Shown one piece after another: positions 48,801 through 61,000 of a stretch of 64,000 bases of DNA. The translations under genes were made by a program, and so were the position numbers. The DNA is from Microcyclospora pomicola (Eukaryota; Ascomycota; Dothideomycetes; Capnodiales). Every line of letters begins with the position of its first letter. The first letter of the stretch is position 1. The notes under the pieces were generated by a model, which was given only the letters and a program-made list of their open reading frames with translations, was not told where the DNA came from and did no database searches. Location: positions 62,001 through 126,000 of the forward strand of contig NHNY01000010.1 in assembly GCA_002786065.1 (NCBI GenBank), in the 5' to 3' direction.

Positions 48801-49923
48801 CGATGCGTCTCATCACCCGACTTTTATGGTGTCTCGTTCGAGCCGCTTAGGCTGTACTACCTCATGACTGCATGGCGAGCATGATCAAATCATCGATGCT
48901 AACAGTCTCAGCATGATGATGCATCATGACAAGCGCATATGACCTACCTTGGTGCCAGCCGCACAACAGAGCTGACATTGTGGCGCCGCCAGGCTGCACC
49001 CTTGCGGCTTCGAAGCTTGCTTGCAGGGAAATGTTAGAAATCTTACACTGCTTACCTAGCGGTGAGAGGTATCACTATAGCGGACCCTTAAACGAATCTC
49101 AGCAACCGCAACTCCTTGCGACGGATAACTGCATGGTATCTCACGCTGTAGAACTCAATCACGACACATGTTCCACTACGCACGTAAGACCATGATCATG
49201 GTGCGCCTTCAGCAGTCGAGGTGTAGTTAGCCGACGGCAGATGATCAAGTTCTGTAACACTGGCCGCAGGGGTATAATGCCTCTCACGTCACAGACATAA
49301 TGCAACACAGAGGCCTGCGAACCTGTGACTTCAACGAGCACGCGTGATCATGTCACGACGTCGCTCGTCGAATGAGTGAAAACCAGACCAATGGAGAACT
49401 TTGCAGAGTCGGTGCATGAATGCCTGCGGCTGCCAGCAGAGTGAGCTTGAAGGAGCATTTGCATACGTTGACGAACGAATGCAGATGTGTGGCATAGAGC
49501 GTAAAGCCGCGGTGACTGTCATCCCGAAATGTTTCAGCGTTTTGAGATGCTCTGACACGTGTGCAGTCATTGTCCATCACTGACACAATCTCTTAAGGCT
49601 TGCCGGGATCCTGTGGTTTGACGCTCCGAGATTCGTACAGCTTCTGACCAGAAGCGATACTCTTCCGATGCCCTCGGATCTGTGCCTCCAGCAAAAGTAG
49701 ATACTCATAATTTGGGTAGCAGACGACAACCGGGCTTAGATGATTCACGAGCACTACAAAGACCAGAAAGAAGGACAAACAGCTGTCAAGACCAAAACGT
49801 AGCATTGTGTCACGAAAAGACTATGATTGTTCCTGGTCTACGTCGAATACGTTGTATGTCACACCGTCTTCAGGCCCGAAAGTCAATCAAGGTCCCATCG
49901 AGCAACGTAGCCAGGAGACCAGC
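45862..49923. other. 4-kb gene-poor region
   Basis: I find no supportable gene on either strand. Frames are short (longest about 105 codons) and without domain-like sequence; an 86-codon ATG frame at 47851-48111 is the only one with passable composition. Base composition is not AT-skewed, so strong RIP of a dead transposon is not apparent. A GC-rich inverted repeat at 46249-46328 is listed separately. The left end holds the promoter of the Est1-type gene. Confidence 0.55.
46249..46328. repeat. 80-bp element with 11-bp inverted ends
   Basis: GGGCGGCCTCA (46249-46259) and TGAGGCCGCCC (46318-46328) are exact reverse complements enclosing 58 bp. Flanks do not show a target-site duplication, so a MITE is not supported; a hairpin or paired factor site is possible. 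Confidence 0.6.
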
Positions 49924-50492
49924 TTAGTTCCAGTTGGACTGGTCGAGCTGGCCCTGTACGTTGTTGCTGGCCTCACGCTTCGCCCGCTCGCGGTCGATGA
50001 AGTCCACTAGAGAACGGTCAGTAAGGTGTCCACTCCACTCATAATGGCTAAAGGGAAGTGCTTACAGCCACGGGTCTCAACCTCGCGGTCGACAAAAGCA
50101 CCTGCGAAGCCGGCAAGGATTTCCTTTGCCTTCTCGTGGGACTCGGGCTGTCCGTTGCGCTCGCAGTGGTTCTCATATGCCTTGGCAGCTTCGTAGCTGG
50201 TATAGTGGTTAGCATCCCAGCATTATCTCTTGCCGAAGCTCTCATCGAGGCTCGAGTTTGACGTACGAGGCGGCACCAGCAATCAGCCTGCAAGCTACAG
50301 TCAGCATGTTGGACTACATTGAAACACGCTCAAGGATTTCATGACTCACTCGTGGCTCCACTCGGCCTCGTGGGGGCGGTTGGTGACCTGGTCGTAAGCC
50401 TGAGCTTGCTGAGAGTCTGTGAAATGGATGGTGAGTTACGGCGAGAGCATTGGACCGGCTGAGGGTTGCATACCATCGTCGAACCAACCCAT
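49924..50492 (-). CDS. cipC: CipC-like protein (DUF3759)
   Basis: Small soluble fungal protein of the concanamycin-induced protein C family; molecular function unknown, often abundant and stress- or infection-associated. Five exons: 50474-50492, 50350-50416, 50267-50287 (21 nt), 50066-50196 and 49924-50006, total 321 nt, 106 aa. All four introns are GT-AG and phases match. The product begins MGWFDDDSQQAQAYDQV, then RPHEAEWSHELIAGAASYEA, AYENHCERNGQPESHEKAKE and ILAGFAGAFVDREVETRGLD, ending QSNWN: essentially the whole family consensus. No signal peptide or membrane segment. Because no exon exceeds 131 nt, simple ORF calling misses it. Confidence 0.93.
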
Positions 50493-51266
50493 GATTGCTG
50501 TTTGATGTTCTTGAGGTAGTGTTTAATAGTGGATATTGTTGCTGTGAATGGGAAGAGAAGAAATGACGAAAAACGAAGTGGAGGGGTTATTATACGTTGG
50601 TCCCTGAAAGGAGGGGCAGAGCTTCCAGATCCTACTACAGGTCTGATGTGTTCACTTCACAGTCGAGTGGATGCAGGGTTCCATGTTAGTGCTGTACGGT
50701 GCTGCCAATGGCAACGTTTACCAACAAGCGAAGTCGGGCGATCAGGCCATCACAGCCACACAACGCGCAATGATACGTGTACATGCTCCTCCGATAGGCA
50801 AGAGTCTAGAACTGTGCTTGCGGAGGTGAGGTGAGGTCTCGCTCGGCTACTGTACGTCTGCATACATACTTTTACATATATCGAAGAGAAGCAGTTGGAT
50901 ATCTTGGCAATTGCTTGTTGCTGCATTCATGCTGCCAATGCGGGGTCCTAAGCTCATATTCTACCTAAAGACGACTTTGCGGAACCTCCCGCTGTCGAGT
51001 GCTGTATACCTACACAGTAGAAGGGTCTGCACGAAATAAATGGCAATAGAGGGCATGGAAGCAGACCGTTGTATCTATTCGCCTCTCGTGCTACGGCCAT
51101 CCTATGAATTGCCATCGCCTGGTAATGTTGCAGGTAGACGAGACATGTAGGAACACCGCTTAACCATCGATCGCGGCTCCTTTAGCGGCTCTCCGCGCTT
51201 AATAAGCGATCACTACCCATCCGTACGCACTTCGAAGGACCGCACAGTGTATGCGATGAATATGAT
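50493..51266. other. cipC / FHIP divergent intergenic region
   Basis: No gene seen. Contains the cipC TATA-like box and two CCAAT motifs (near 50705 and 50934). Confidence 0.55.
50587..50594 (-). promoter_or_regulatory. cipC: TATA-like box of cipC
   Basis: TATAATAA on the minus strand, 95 nt upstream of the cipC ATG, in an otherwise GC-richer stretch. Fits an inducible, strongly expressed gene; start site not known. Confidence 0.45.
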
Positions 51267-53870
51267 ATGGACTTCTGGGCTCGGCTCGTGGGAAGCACGT
51301 ATGGCCCAAAGAAGCCGCCTCCTAAGCAAGGCGCCAACGATCCGCAGACCCGGCTAGCTCGTTTCCGCCGCGTATTCAACACGGTCGTGGAGCTATGCAA
51401 TCGTCCGCGCAATCCAGGAAACGAGGGACCACTGCTTCGAAACCTGCAGGCTAGTCTCCAGAGACTGGTCGTGCTCATCAGAGAAGAGACAAGAGCCCCG
51501 ATCCCTCACACGGTGCTACATTTCGCGTCTGTGAAGCAGATCTATGTTGCGATCGCTCGAGCGGCCGGCGTATCCCAGGATGAGGCCATTATACAATCCG
51601 CCGTGGCGGTCTTCGCGGCTTTGATCGATAGTGAAGAGGAGGATTTCCTCTCCAGCGGGCCATTTGCTAAGAGTTTGATGCGCCTGGTCACAAGAGTAGT
51701 GAATAGCAACAACATCTTGATAGGGGTTGACACCGAGACGGCTATATTAGAGTTGTTGTTTACCATATCGGCAAAGATACGCCTGCAGCCGGAAATTCTG
51801 TCGGTGTGGTTCCAGTCAGCTGGTGGTGCGCGTCGAGAAGAGAGCTTGAACAAGGAGAAAACGTCCTTTGTCGGCCTGACACAAAAGGAGGACTTCCCGC
51901 TTTGCTATCTGCTGATCGATCGAGTACACCATGAGGGCCGAATAGGCGACTTCGCACGGACGGGTTTACTTTATATCTTCGAAGCTACCGGTCGGTCGCA
52001 AGAGCTGGAGCAATGGGTTGTTCAAAGCGACTTAAGTACATTAATGGCATCAGGCCTGGGTGCATTGTACAGCCAGCTCAGTCGTGAGCTCAGCATACTC
52101 CATGCAGACGCAACGCTGCCTGCTGTCCTCGCTATGAGTGACTACAGTACGACACACTCTCGAGCGACCGCCGAGTCCGCTTTTTCTGAACGTCACCTCA
52201 GTCACATGGCTACATTCCTCTCCTATTTGGCATTCTGGCAAGATGTGCTGGATCACTGCAGGAGTTCCGATGTCAAGCAGACCTTACTTGATCACTTTCA
52301 GATCTTGTTCCTCCAGCAATTGCTGTATCCGTCTCTTCTACAATCAAGCGATACAGATGGTGGCAGCTCGGTAGCCGTGCTTACGTACATGGCTGCTATA
52401 CTGGATGCCCTCGAATATCCCGAGCTGATACATATGATTCTGACATACTTGCTCGCGATCACGGAGCATACTAAGCTCCCAGCATCCGCATCTGGGATCA
52501 CCGCAAAGACTCCCGCCGAGTCAAACTCTCCTTTGACTATACGACGAAGAGAAAGCTTGGTCTTACTGACAGCAACCAAAAACCCGGACGACGTTGTCGA
52601 ACCAGCATTGTTCAACCTGACGGACTTGGTAATGAACAGTATCGGCTCGAAGAACAGCCAGACAGTGTTTGCAGCATTAAAGCTTACTTCCACCATCATC
52701 ACAAGGCAACGACAGTATGCACTGGGCACCCTGCTCAAGGTAGACAAAGGCAACTCGGAACCACCTTTGCGGACTATTGGCGCATCAGAGCTTGAACTCG
52801 ACAAGTACTCTGGACTTGCCATGGCGCTGCATACCCATTCTGGTATCAGGGATGCATATGCGGGGCTCTGCAGTGATGCGAGACATAATATCGAAGCTCA
52901 AGTCCCCTTCAAATCAGGCAACACGGCCGATCCTTTGCAGCGTGACACTACTCTCGCGAATCGATACATTCTATCGGTGCAAGAACCGCTACTTCAATCT
53001 CTGAACGGTCTCTTGCTCACCTTTTACACGAACAGCATTGATGTCAACCTAGCCCTGACGCAGGCTATCATCTGCCTCGTTTCCTGTACAGAGATCAGGC
53101 TGGATGGCTGGGTAGCTCTCGATCCTGGTAGCTACAGCTTCGGGGAGAACGGAAGCATACCTCGCCATTGGCAAAGCTACCTTGACGATGAGGAGAATAC
53201 AGCTTGGAATGTACTGCAGCAAGCCGCACGACGCCCGGTATGGCCTGACGAGAACAGCCCTTTGCTCTACACCACCCTGGATGTTCTTGTCCGACAATTA
53301 GCTGTAGTGCGAGCCGAAGTGCCGACAACAGATCAGCTGCTGGCTGTGAGAAAGGGCATGTTACAAGCTGCAGGCCTCGATGTATCCCCGAGCGCACCTC
53401 CGTATCTGAGTGGTGTGGAAAGACCATCCCCTCTGGAGGTCCCGCGACAGCCTCGCGAGCAAGGTAAGATTGTCGATGGGATCGGGAGCTCGAGAGCTCG
53501 CGATAACAAAGCAAATACGACCGCTTCCCCACCAGCCGACAGCCTTGCTCCTCCAACAGCCGCCAACAACGATATCGTCAAGAGTCCAGGATCATCGTCG
53601 CCCCGACGTTCTATCTTTCAACCACCGCCCCCCGAGACGCCCTCCACTACGGACGTATTGATGCGCAAGATTACATTTCCCAGCGTTGGATTTGCTCAAG
53701 CGGGTCACGTGACTAACTCGAGCGCAGCCTCCTCCAGCCTTAACCACGTACTGAGCAACATCGTTATCTTACAAGAGTTCATATTGGAACTCGTCGCGGT
53801 CTTGCAAGTGAGGGCAGCCGTGCTAGGGGATTGTGAAGTGCGTGCGATCTTGCAAAGCAGTGTAGAATAG
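51267..53870 (+). CDS. fhipA: FHIP: FTS-Hook-interacting protein (FAM160/RAI16 family)
   Basis: Subunit of the FHF complex that links Hook adaptors and dynein to early endosomes; in Aspergillus needed for endosome motility. Single exon, 867 aa. The start MDFWARLVGS is the usual family opening. The body is an all-helical repeat protein with family-like blocks such as FPLCYLLIDRVHHEGRIGDF, ARTGLLYIFEAT and FLSYLAFWQDVLDHC. About 50 residues of Pro/Ser-rich linker follow near 735-810, and the last helix (about 825-860) holds VLSNIVILQEFILELVAVLQ. No membrane segment is expected. It faces the L12m gene with 284 bp between the stops. Confidence 0.9.
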   Translation: MDFWARLVGSTYGPKKPPPKQGANDPQTRLARFRRVFNTVVELCNRPRNPGNEGPLLRNLQASLQRLVVLIREETRAPIPHTVLHFASVKQIYVAIARAAGVSQDEAIIQSAVAVFAALIDSEEEDFLSSGPFAKSLMRLVTRVVNSNNILIGVDTETAILELLFTISAKIRLQPEILSVWFQSAGGARREESLNKEKTSFVGLTQKEDFPLCYLLIDRVHHEGRIGDFARTGLLYIFEATGRSQELEQWVVQSDLSTLMASGLGALYSQLSRELSILHADATLPAVLAMSDYSTTHSRATAESAFSERHLSHMATFLSYLAFWQDVLDHCRSSDVKQTLLDHFQILFLQQLLYPSLLQSSDTDGGSSVAVLTYMAAILDALEYPELIHMILTYLLAITEHTKLPASASGITAKTPAESNSPLTIRRRESLVLLTATKNPDDVVEPALFNLTDLVMNSIGSKNSQTVFAALKLTSTIITRQRQYALGTLLKVDKGNSEPPLRTIGASELELDKYSGLAMALHTHSGIRDAYAGLCSDARHNIEAQVPFKSGNTADPLQRDTTLANRYILSVQEPLLQSLNGLLLTFYTNSIDVNLALTQAIICLVSCTEIRLDGWVALDPGSYSFGENGSIPRHWQSYLDDEENTAWNVLQQAARRPVWPDENSPLLYTTLDVLVRQLAVVRAEVPTTDQLLAVRKGMLQAAGLDVSPSAPPYLSGVERPSPLEVPRQPREQGKIVDGIGSSRARDNKANTTASPPADSLAPPTAANNDIVKSPGSSSPRRSIFQPPPPETPSTTDVLMRKITFPSVGFAQAGHVTNSSAASSSLNHVLSNIVILQEFILELVAVLQVRAAVLGDCEVRAILQSSVE

Positions 53871-54154
53871 AGATACCCACGATCGTGTATAGATTGTCTT
53901 TTGGACCTTGGACCATGTATACAAGACCGGCAAATATGTAATGCGTACATGCAGCAGTCATTTGACGAGGCTGAAGCAGCGAATCGTTCTGGAAGGTCTT
54001 CCATGACTATGAACACAGCAGAGAAGAAAATGCCATGACCACATATGCAAAGTGATGTTTGTACAAGTTCGGCCCAAGTGATGACTGCGAAGCGCGCATC
54101 TGCTTGTGCTCGAAAAGGCCTCCATGTCCCATAGGCACCGTCCAAACCACGATC

Positions 54155-54778
54155 TTACTCCATCTTCACCACGGCGCCCAACGCCTTCAACGTCTCAATC
54201 ACCTTCTCGGCCTCCTCTTTCGGCACACCCTCCCGCATCATTTTCGGCGCCGCCTCCACGAACTTCTTGCTGTCCACCAGACTCAGTCCCAACATCGCCT
54301 TGATCTCCTTGATGACCTTGGGCTTGGCTCCTGCGTCAAACGACTCGAGCTTGAGGTTGAAAAGCGTCTTCTCCTCCTTGGCTGGCGCAGCCTCTTCGGG
54401 CTCCTCTGCTGCTGCAGGCGCAGCGGCTCCGCTGGCTGGACCGGCGGCGAAGTTGCCAATGGGCATGTCGGGGATGTTTAGTCGAGACTGCAAGAATGGT
54501 CTGTTAGCGAAGTGACCAAAGCTGCAAAAGTTTCCCAATAGGATGTCACATACCTTCAATGTCGAGACAAGGTCAGCCGTCTCCAGCAGAGTCAATTGGC
54601 TGATTTGGTCCACGATGCCGGCGATCTTGGTGCTGGCAGCATCAGTTGACTGCCATCTCCGCGTCTGTGATTTGCGCTGTGTCGCCAGTATCGTCGCCGT
54701 GCTTCGCGATGTGTGTGCCTGAGATGACCGCAGCGTCCGCATGCATTGCCTTGCGGCATACTGGCAGGTGAGCGACAT
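54155..54778 (-). CDS. MRPL12: Mitochondrial large-subunit ribosomal protein bL12m
   Basis: Stalk protein recruiting translation factors to the mitoribosome. Exon 1 is 54554-54778 and exon 2 is 54155-54487; product 185 aa. I start at MSLTCQYAARQ (54778), whose Arg/Ser-rich first 45 residues form a mitochondrial presequence; an in-frame ATG at 54997 would add 73 residues and leave only 30 bp to the midasin ATG. After the presequence comes the N-terminal dimerisation helix (IVDQISQLTLLETADLVSTL), an Ala/Pro/Glu hinge, and the C-terminal L7/L12 domain with NLKLESFDAGAKPKVIKEIK and GLSLVDSKKFVEAAP. Length and order fit the family. Confidence 0.95.
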   Translation of the reverse strand: MSLTCQYAARQCMRTLRSSQAHTSRSTATILATQRKSQTRRWQSTDAASTKIAGIVDQISQLTLLETADLVSTLKVCDILLGNFCSFGHFANRPFLQSRLNIPDMPIGNFAAGPASGAAAPAAAEEPEEAAPAKEEKTLFNLKLESFDAGAKPKVIKEIKAMLGLSLVDSKKFVEAAPKMMREGVPKEEAEKVIETLKALGAVVKME

Positions 54779-55028
54779 GATGCCTTGTTGTGGATTGAGT
54801 GAGGCGAGTTCGTGCGCGGTGGTCGTGTGAGATATCTTGGGATTCATCAATGCCTCTCCCAATAATGGTCGAGGCGATAGTTCTATGCGGAGACCTACTT
54901 CCCCTTTGGGACTAGCGTACCAGGAGCACAGGTCTGTCGCATCGAACTTTTTTGCTTGCACAAGACTTCGGCGCCAACATCGACTTCTACTCTTCATCGC
55001 CTCGTTCTTTCACGGGGTAGTATAAGTC
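54779..55028. promoter_or_regulatory. Divergent MRPL12 / MDN1 promoter
   Basis: 250 bp between two ribosome-related start codons. On the minus strand GCGATGAAG (54992-55000) differs by one base from the yeast PAC core GCGATGAG of ribosome-biogenesis promoters. A T6 run lies near 54947. Confidence 0.5.
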
Positions 55029-58000
55029 ATGGCCATGAAGTGCTCGTGGGACTATGAGCTTTTACAGCTCGTGAATGAGCTGCCTGCCGAACTTCTAGAA
55101 ATCATTCGGTCCGGGAACAACGAGGAATATCTGAGCGCTCTCACAAAATCAGCTTTGAATGCTCGCTACACTAATCTACTTTTCGCTCATTGCGAGAACA
55201 TCTTTGCTCATATTTGCGCTGTATCACGCTCATATGCCAGCCTGGCTGAATCGGTAGCTCTTTTTGGACGCATAATACCATTTGCCTCCTACCTTGCACC
55301 ATGCGCCACAGAACTGCTCTCTAATGAGTCCTACGTCGCTGGGAAGCCTGAGGCCGAAGACGAAGATCTGCAATTCCTCCTCGGTCTGTTCAGATTACTG
55401 AGATACGATTGTCGTAACTTTGTGAGATTTGTCCCAGCTCTCAAGCTCACTGCGCTGTTGGAAGGTTCGAGTCGGCCGGTCACGTACATGGCCATTCGTA
55501 TCCTGCAGATCCAACTCAATGGTGCGGACTACTGGTTCGAGCAGATGATACAGCAATACCTAGGACCCGACACCGCAGATGGAGACATCACTGGCCGATG
55601 GGATGAGCAGAGCATAGACTATAGGTTCCTCACGCTGTGGGAGGAGCAACGCACGGAGGATATCACTGCAATGATCGACCGTGTTGCAAGTTCTCCGAGG
55701 CCGGGTAGCATGCTCGATAGCAGATCGATCTCCGAGGACGTTCTCCATCCTTCCACCGCATTGATCGGCAACTGCCTGTTTCCTCGAACAGTGGGTTCGG
55801 GACCGTTGCCACAAGGTTCAGATCTTGTGCATACTCCCACAATCGACCAGAACATTGAGAAGATTACGAATGGGCTGAAATCTACGAAATCGCTTCTTCT
55901 GACTGGCCTTGCCGGATCCGGCAAGACTATGCTTGTACGACACATCGCTCACAGACTAAACAAGCTCCAAACCATGGTCACATTGCATTTGAACGAGCAG
56001 AGCGATGCAAAATTGTTAGTGGGAGTGTATACCACTGGCGATAAGCCTGGGACTTTCGTGTGGAGGCCTGGAGTCTTGACAACAGCTGTTCAGGAAGGTC
56101 GCTGGGTACTGATAGAGGATCTCGATCGTGCTCCTAATGAGATCATTGGGACACTATTACCTTTGATCGAAAGACACGAACTCCTCATCCCTAATCGAAA
56201 AACCACTATACACGCCGCACCTGGCTTTCGCATTCTTGCCACCGTCCGGAGCACCGTGAATCACCGAGGCGAAGAGATTCGACCACTTTCACAGATGCTT
56301 GGGATACGACACTGGCAAAGTGTCGGCATTACTATGCCCTCTACCGATGAGCAAAGTACCATTGCCCAGCACTTGTATCCTCGGACTTCACCGTTGCTCC
56401 CTCAGTTCATTGCCGTGTACGAACGCATCCGATCTTCGAAACAGCTGAGTAGTCTTGCTGGGAACGCTAAGACTGGACTATCACGATCAATATCTCCTCG
56501 TGATTTCCTCAAATGGTGCGAGCGGAGCTCCAAGCTGTTAAACAAGGGATCTTTCACAAGCAACGATATAGATAACATCTTCTTAGAAGCCATCGATTGT
56601 TTTGCAGGCGCATTGCCTAGTAGCGAAGCTCGATCAACGCTTCTTGCTATCATGGCAGAAGAGCTGCGCATCGATCCTCAGCGCCGTGAGTACCTCCTCA
56701 ATGAAAGAGAAGTCATTTACGAGTCAGGAAAAGCGTCGCTCAACATTGGAAGATATCGGTTAGCACGGCTGAATTCACGAGACAAATCTACAGAGTTGCC
56801 TTCGTCATTTTCGACAAATCTTCATACCCGCCGAATGCTTGAACGTGCCGCTGCTGCTGTGGTCAGTCGTGAACCACTTCTTTTGGTGGGAGAGACTGGT
56901 GTAGGCAAGACTACCGCTGTGCAGCATCTCGCTACGTGCCTTGGAAAGAAGCTCGAGCCATTCAACCTTTCGCAACAAAGTGAAGCTGGGGATCTTCTGG
57001 GCGGGTTCAAGCCGGTAACCGCACGAACGCTAATCGTCCCAATGAAAGAAGACTTTGATGAGCTTTTCTCTGCAAGCTTCAGCATCAGCAAGAACCAACG
57101 ATTTCTAGACTTGCTGCAGAAGCAATTTCTCAAGAGCAATTGGAAAGCAGTCTGCACTCTATGGCGACAGGCTCTTCAGATGGTCGATCACCAGCGCAAC
57201 GCATCTCCGCCACGACAGGGCGAAGCACCAAGCAAAAAGCGGAAGACCGATTCAAAACGAGTGCCTGATTTCTCGTTGTGGGATGAATTTGCCACAAAGG
57301 TCGCAAGTCTGGAAAGTCGACTGGCCGCAGGGAAGGATGCCTTCGCCTTTAGCTTTGTCGAAGGCAATATTGTCAAAGCTGTTCGCAATGGAGACTGGGT
57401 GTTGCTAGACGAGATCAATCTTGCTTCGCCCGATACCCTTGAGGCGATTGCCGACCTTCTAGATCCCCGGACACCTTCACTACTGCTTACCGAGGCTGGC
57501 CAGATTGAGCGTATCGAAGCGCATCCCGACTTCAGAGTTTTCGCCGCTATGAATCCAGCCACTGATGTGGGTAAGAAGGATTTGCCTTCAGGAATTCGTT
57601 CTCGGTTTACCGAATTGTATGTGGAAAGTCCGGACAAGGATCTGAAGAGCCTCCAAAGTATAGTGCGCTCTTACTTGCGTCAACAAGCCGCCACAGATGA
57701 AGCTGTAGCATTGGACGTCAGCATTGCATACCAGAAGATCATCGGTCTGGCAGAGCAGAACAAGCTCGTTGATGGGTCCGGTCAGAAACCGCATTTCAGT
57801 CTTCGGACACTCACACGCACTCTGGGCTATGCTCGTTATATTGCGCCTCAATGTAGCCTGCGTCGCGCTTTGTTCGAAGGATTTCAAATGAGTTTCCTGA
57901 CTTTTCTCGATGCAGAGTCCACCTCCTTGGTGCAACCAATTCTTGAGCAGCACTTGTTCGGGAAACGCACCAACATACGTTCTGAGCTGCAGAGAGCCTT

Positions 58001-61000
58001 GCGTACACCAGAAGATGGCTACAAGTATGTCCAAGGTTTCACAGGCAGTAAGCATTGGGTACGTCTTGGCAGTTTTGAAGTCGAGGAACAGCCGCATTAC
58101 ATTTTGACGCCATTTATTCGCGGGAATTTGGAAAATCTGGTCCGTGCGACGAGTACGCGACGGTTTCCGGTGCTGATACAAGGCCCGACATCAAGCGGCA
58201 AGACCAGCATGATTGAGTTCCTTGCAAAGCAGACAGGCCACAAATTCGTGCGAATCAACAACCACGAACACACAGACCTGCAAGAGTATCTTGGGACATA
58301 TGTTTCCGGTACTGATGGACGTCTACAGTTCCAAGAGGGTATCTTGGTCAAGGCGCTTCGAGAAGGGCATTGGATAGTTCTAGACGAATTGAATCTGGCC
58401 CCGACCGATGTCCTTGAAGCACTCAACAGATTACTGGATGACAACCGCGAGCTTCTCATTCCGGAAACGCAGGAAACTGTACGGCCTCACGCAGATTTCA
58501 TGCTTTTCGCTACTCAAAACCCTGCTGGACTCTATGGTGGTCGCAAACAGCTGTCTCGTGCATTTCGGAATAGGTTCCTGGAGCTTCACTTCGATGACAT
58601 CCCAGTCGATGAGCTACAAGAAATCTTGCACCGTCGAACACAGCTCCCGGAATCTAGATGCCAACGTATTGTCAATGTGTATCGAGAGCTTTCAGTGCTC
58701 CGTCAAGAGAACAGATTATTCGAACAAAAAAGCTTTGCGACTCTACGCGATCTTTTCCGGTGGGCGTTGAGACAGAACGATACCATCGACCAATTAGCAG
58801 CCAATGGATTTATGCTGCTGGCCGAACGAGTGCGCAAACCTGAAGAACGCGAGGCGCTGAAGCGGGCTATAGAGAAAGTGATGAGTGCCAAAGGTGCTCG
58901 CATCGTGATCGACGAAGCTTCCCTTTACACGCAGAGTGCACTGGAGCTCCAGTTCTACTTCACCAACAGCACGAGCAAAGATGTTGTCTGGACAAAGGCG
59001 ATGCGGCGTCTGTATCTCCTTGTGTCTCGCGCAATCGCGAACAACGAGCCAGTACTGCTGGTTGGCGAGACTGGATGTGGCAAGACAACAGTGTGTCAAA
59101 TGCTCGCAGATGCGCTCAGCAAATCTCTGCATACTGTCAATGCACATCAGAACACCGAGACTGGAGATTTGATCGGTTCCCAACGCCCTGTCCGCAACAG
59201 ATCTGTAATTGAAACACATCTGAGATCAACTCTCTTCTCGTGTGGCCAGCTGCAACATCTGGAGGACGCAGCTACACTATCGACCACCGCGCTGTTGAGT
59301 GCCTATGATCAAGCCGTATCGTCTCTTACAGACGCACAAAAGACCGCGCATTCGACAGGCGATCTTCATCGAGATGTGCAGGTCTCACGTACGAGACTGA
59401 ACGCCTTGTTTGAGTGGACGGATGGTAGCTTGATTCAAGCCATGCGTGAGGGGTCGTTCTTCTTGATGGATGAAATATCCCTTGCTGACGATTCAGTACT
59501 CGAGCGCATCAACAGTGTACTGGAATCTCAGCGCTCAATCTTGCTTGCTGAGAAAGGTAGCTTGGATGCCCATGTGACAGCCGCACCCGGGTTTCAATTC
59601 TTCGCCACGATGAATCCTGGAGGTGACTACGGAAAGCGTGAACTCTCACCAGCTTTGAGGAACAGATTCACGGAAATATGGGTGCCATCATTATCTGATG
59701 CCGAAGACATGATCCAGATTGTAACCGCAAAGCTGTCTGGTTCCGCCAAACATAAGGCTGGTGTTATCGTCGAGTTCTCGAGGTGGTTCAAACAGCAGTA
59801 CAACACATCTGCAAATGACTCAGTTTCTATCCGAGATGTGCTCGCCTGGGTTACGTTCATCAACGCGCAGCAAACACTCAGTCCTGCTGACGCTATCCTT
59901 CACGGAGCGGCCATGGTATACATTGACACTCTAGGCGCTAATCCGGCCGGTCTAATGACATTGGTTGGCAAAAGCATTGGCGAGGAGCGATCGCGATGTC
60001 TTGATGAGTTGGGTCGACTCCTTGGCATAGACGCATCAGCGATTCACTCTGCTCCTGCCGAAGTGATCTCAACCACGAGCGCTTTCGGCATTGGCCCGTT
60101 TTCAGTCTTACGACGTGAACGAACAACGACAGATACATCTCGTTTTACGTTCGATGCACCGACATCTCGCTCCAACACCATGCGAGTTCTGCGCGCTATG
60201 CAGCTTCCCAAACCCATCATGCTTGAAGGCAGCCCCGGTGTTGGAAAAACCGCACTGGTCACAGCTGTAGCGTATGCAGCTGGTGTACCGCTGACACGCA
60301 TCAATTTATCCGAGCAAACAGATTTGCTTGATCTGTTTGGGTCAGATTCGCCAGTCGAAGGAGCTGAAGCAGGTACCTTTGCATGGCAAGATGCCCCCTT
60401 CTTGCGTGCGATGAAGAATGGCGAGTGGGTCTTGCTCGATGAGATGAACCTGGCTTCACAGGCTGTCCTTGAGGGCCTGAACGCATGTCTGGATCACCGT
60501 GGCGAAGTATATGTTCCTGAGCTTGGTCAGACGTTTGTAAGACATCCAGATTTCCGCCTTTTCGCCGCTCAGAACCCTCACCATCAAGGAGGTGGGCGCA
60601 AGGGCTTACCGGCCTCGTTCGTGAACCGATTCACGGTTGTCTACGCTGATTCGTTCAAACTAGAGGATCTACTGCTTATCAGTCGGTCTAACTTTCCAGA
60701 CCTTGAACAGCAAGTGATTCGAAACGTTGTCCGTTTCGTGGATGCATTGGAGACCGAACTCGTCGAGAAGCGTTCATTCGGTGCGAACGGTGGCCCATGG
60801 GAATTCAACCTACGCGATGTCACTCGATGGTTGGCATTAGCAACTTCGAGCAAGGGATTGCTGAAAGCTGGCAATTCGACGGATTTCGCCAGTCTTCTGC
60901 TCTTCCAACGTCTGCGCTCGCTGAATGACAGGGATCGCGCTCGTGACCTTTATTATTCCATTTTCACGGAGTTCTTTCCATTGGCCGATGTGGTCAGTAG

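Noticed and set aside
54779-54997. 73-residue N-terminal extension of L12m from an upstream ATG
   Set aside because: It would bury the mitochondrial presequence and leave a 30-bp promoter; the internal ATG gives a normal precursor.
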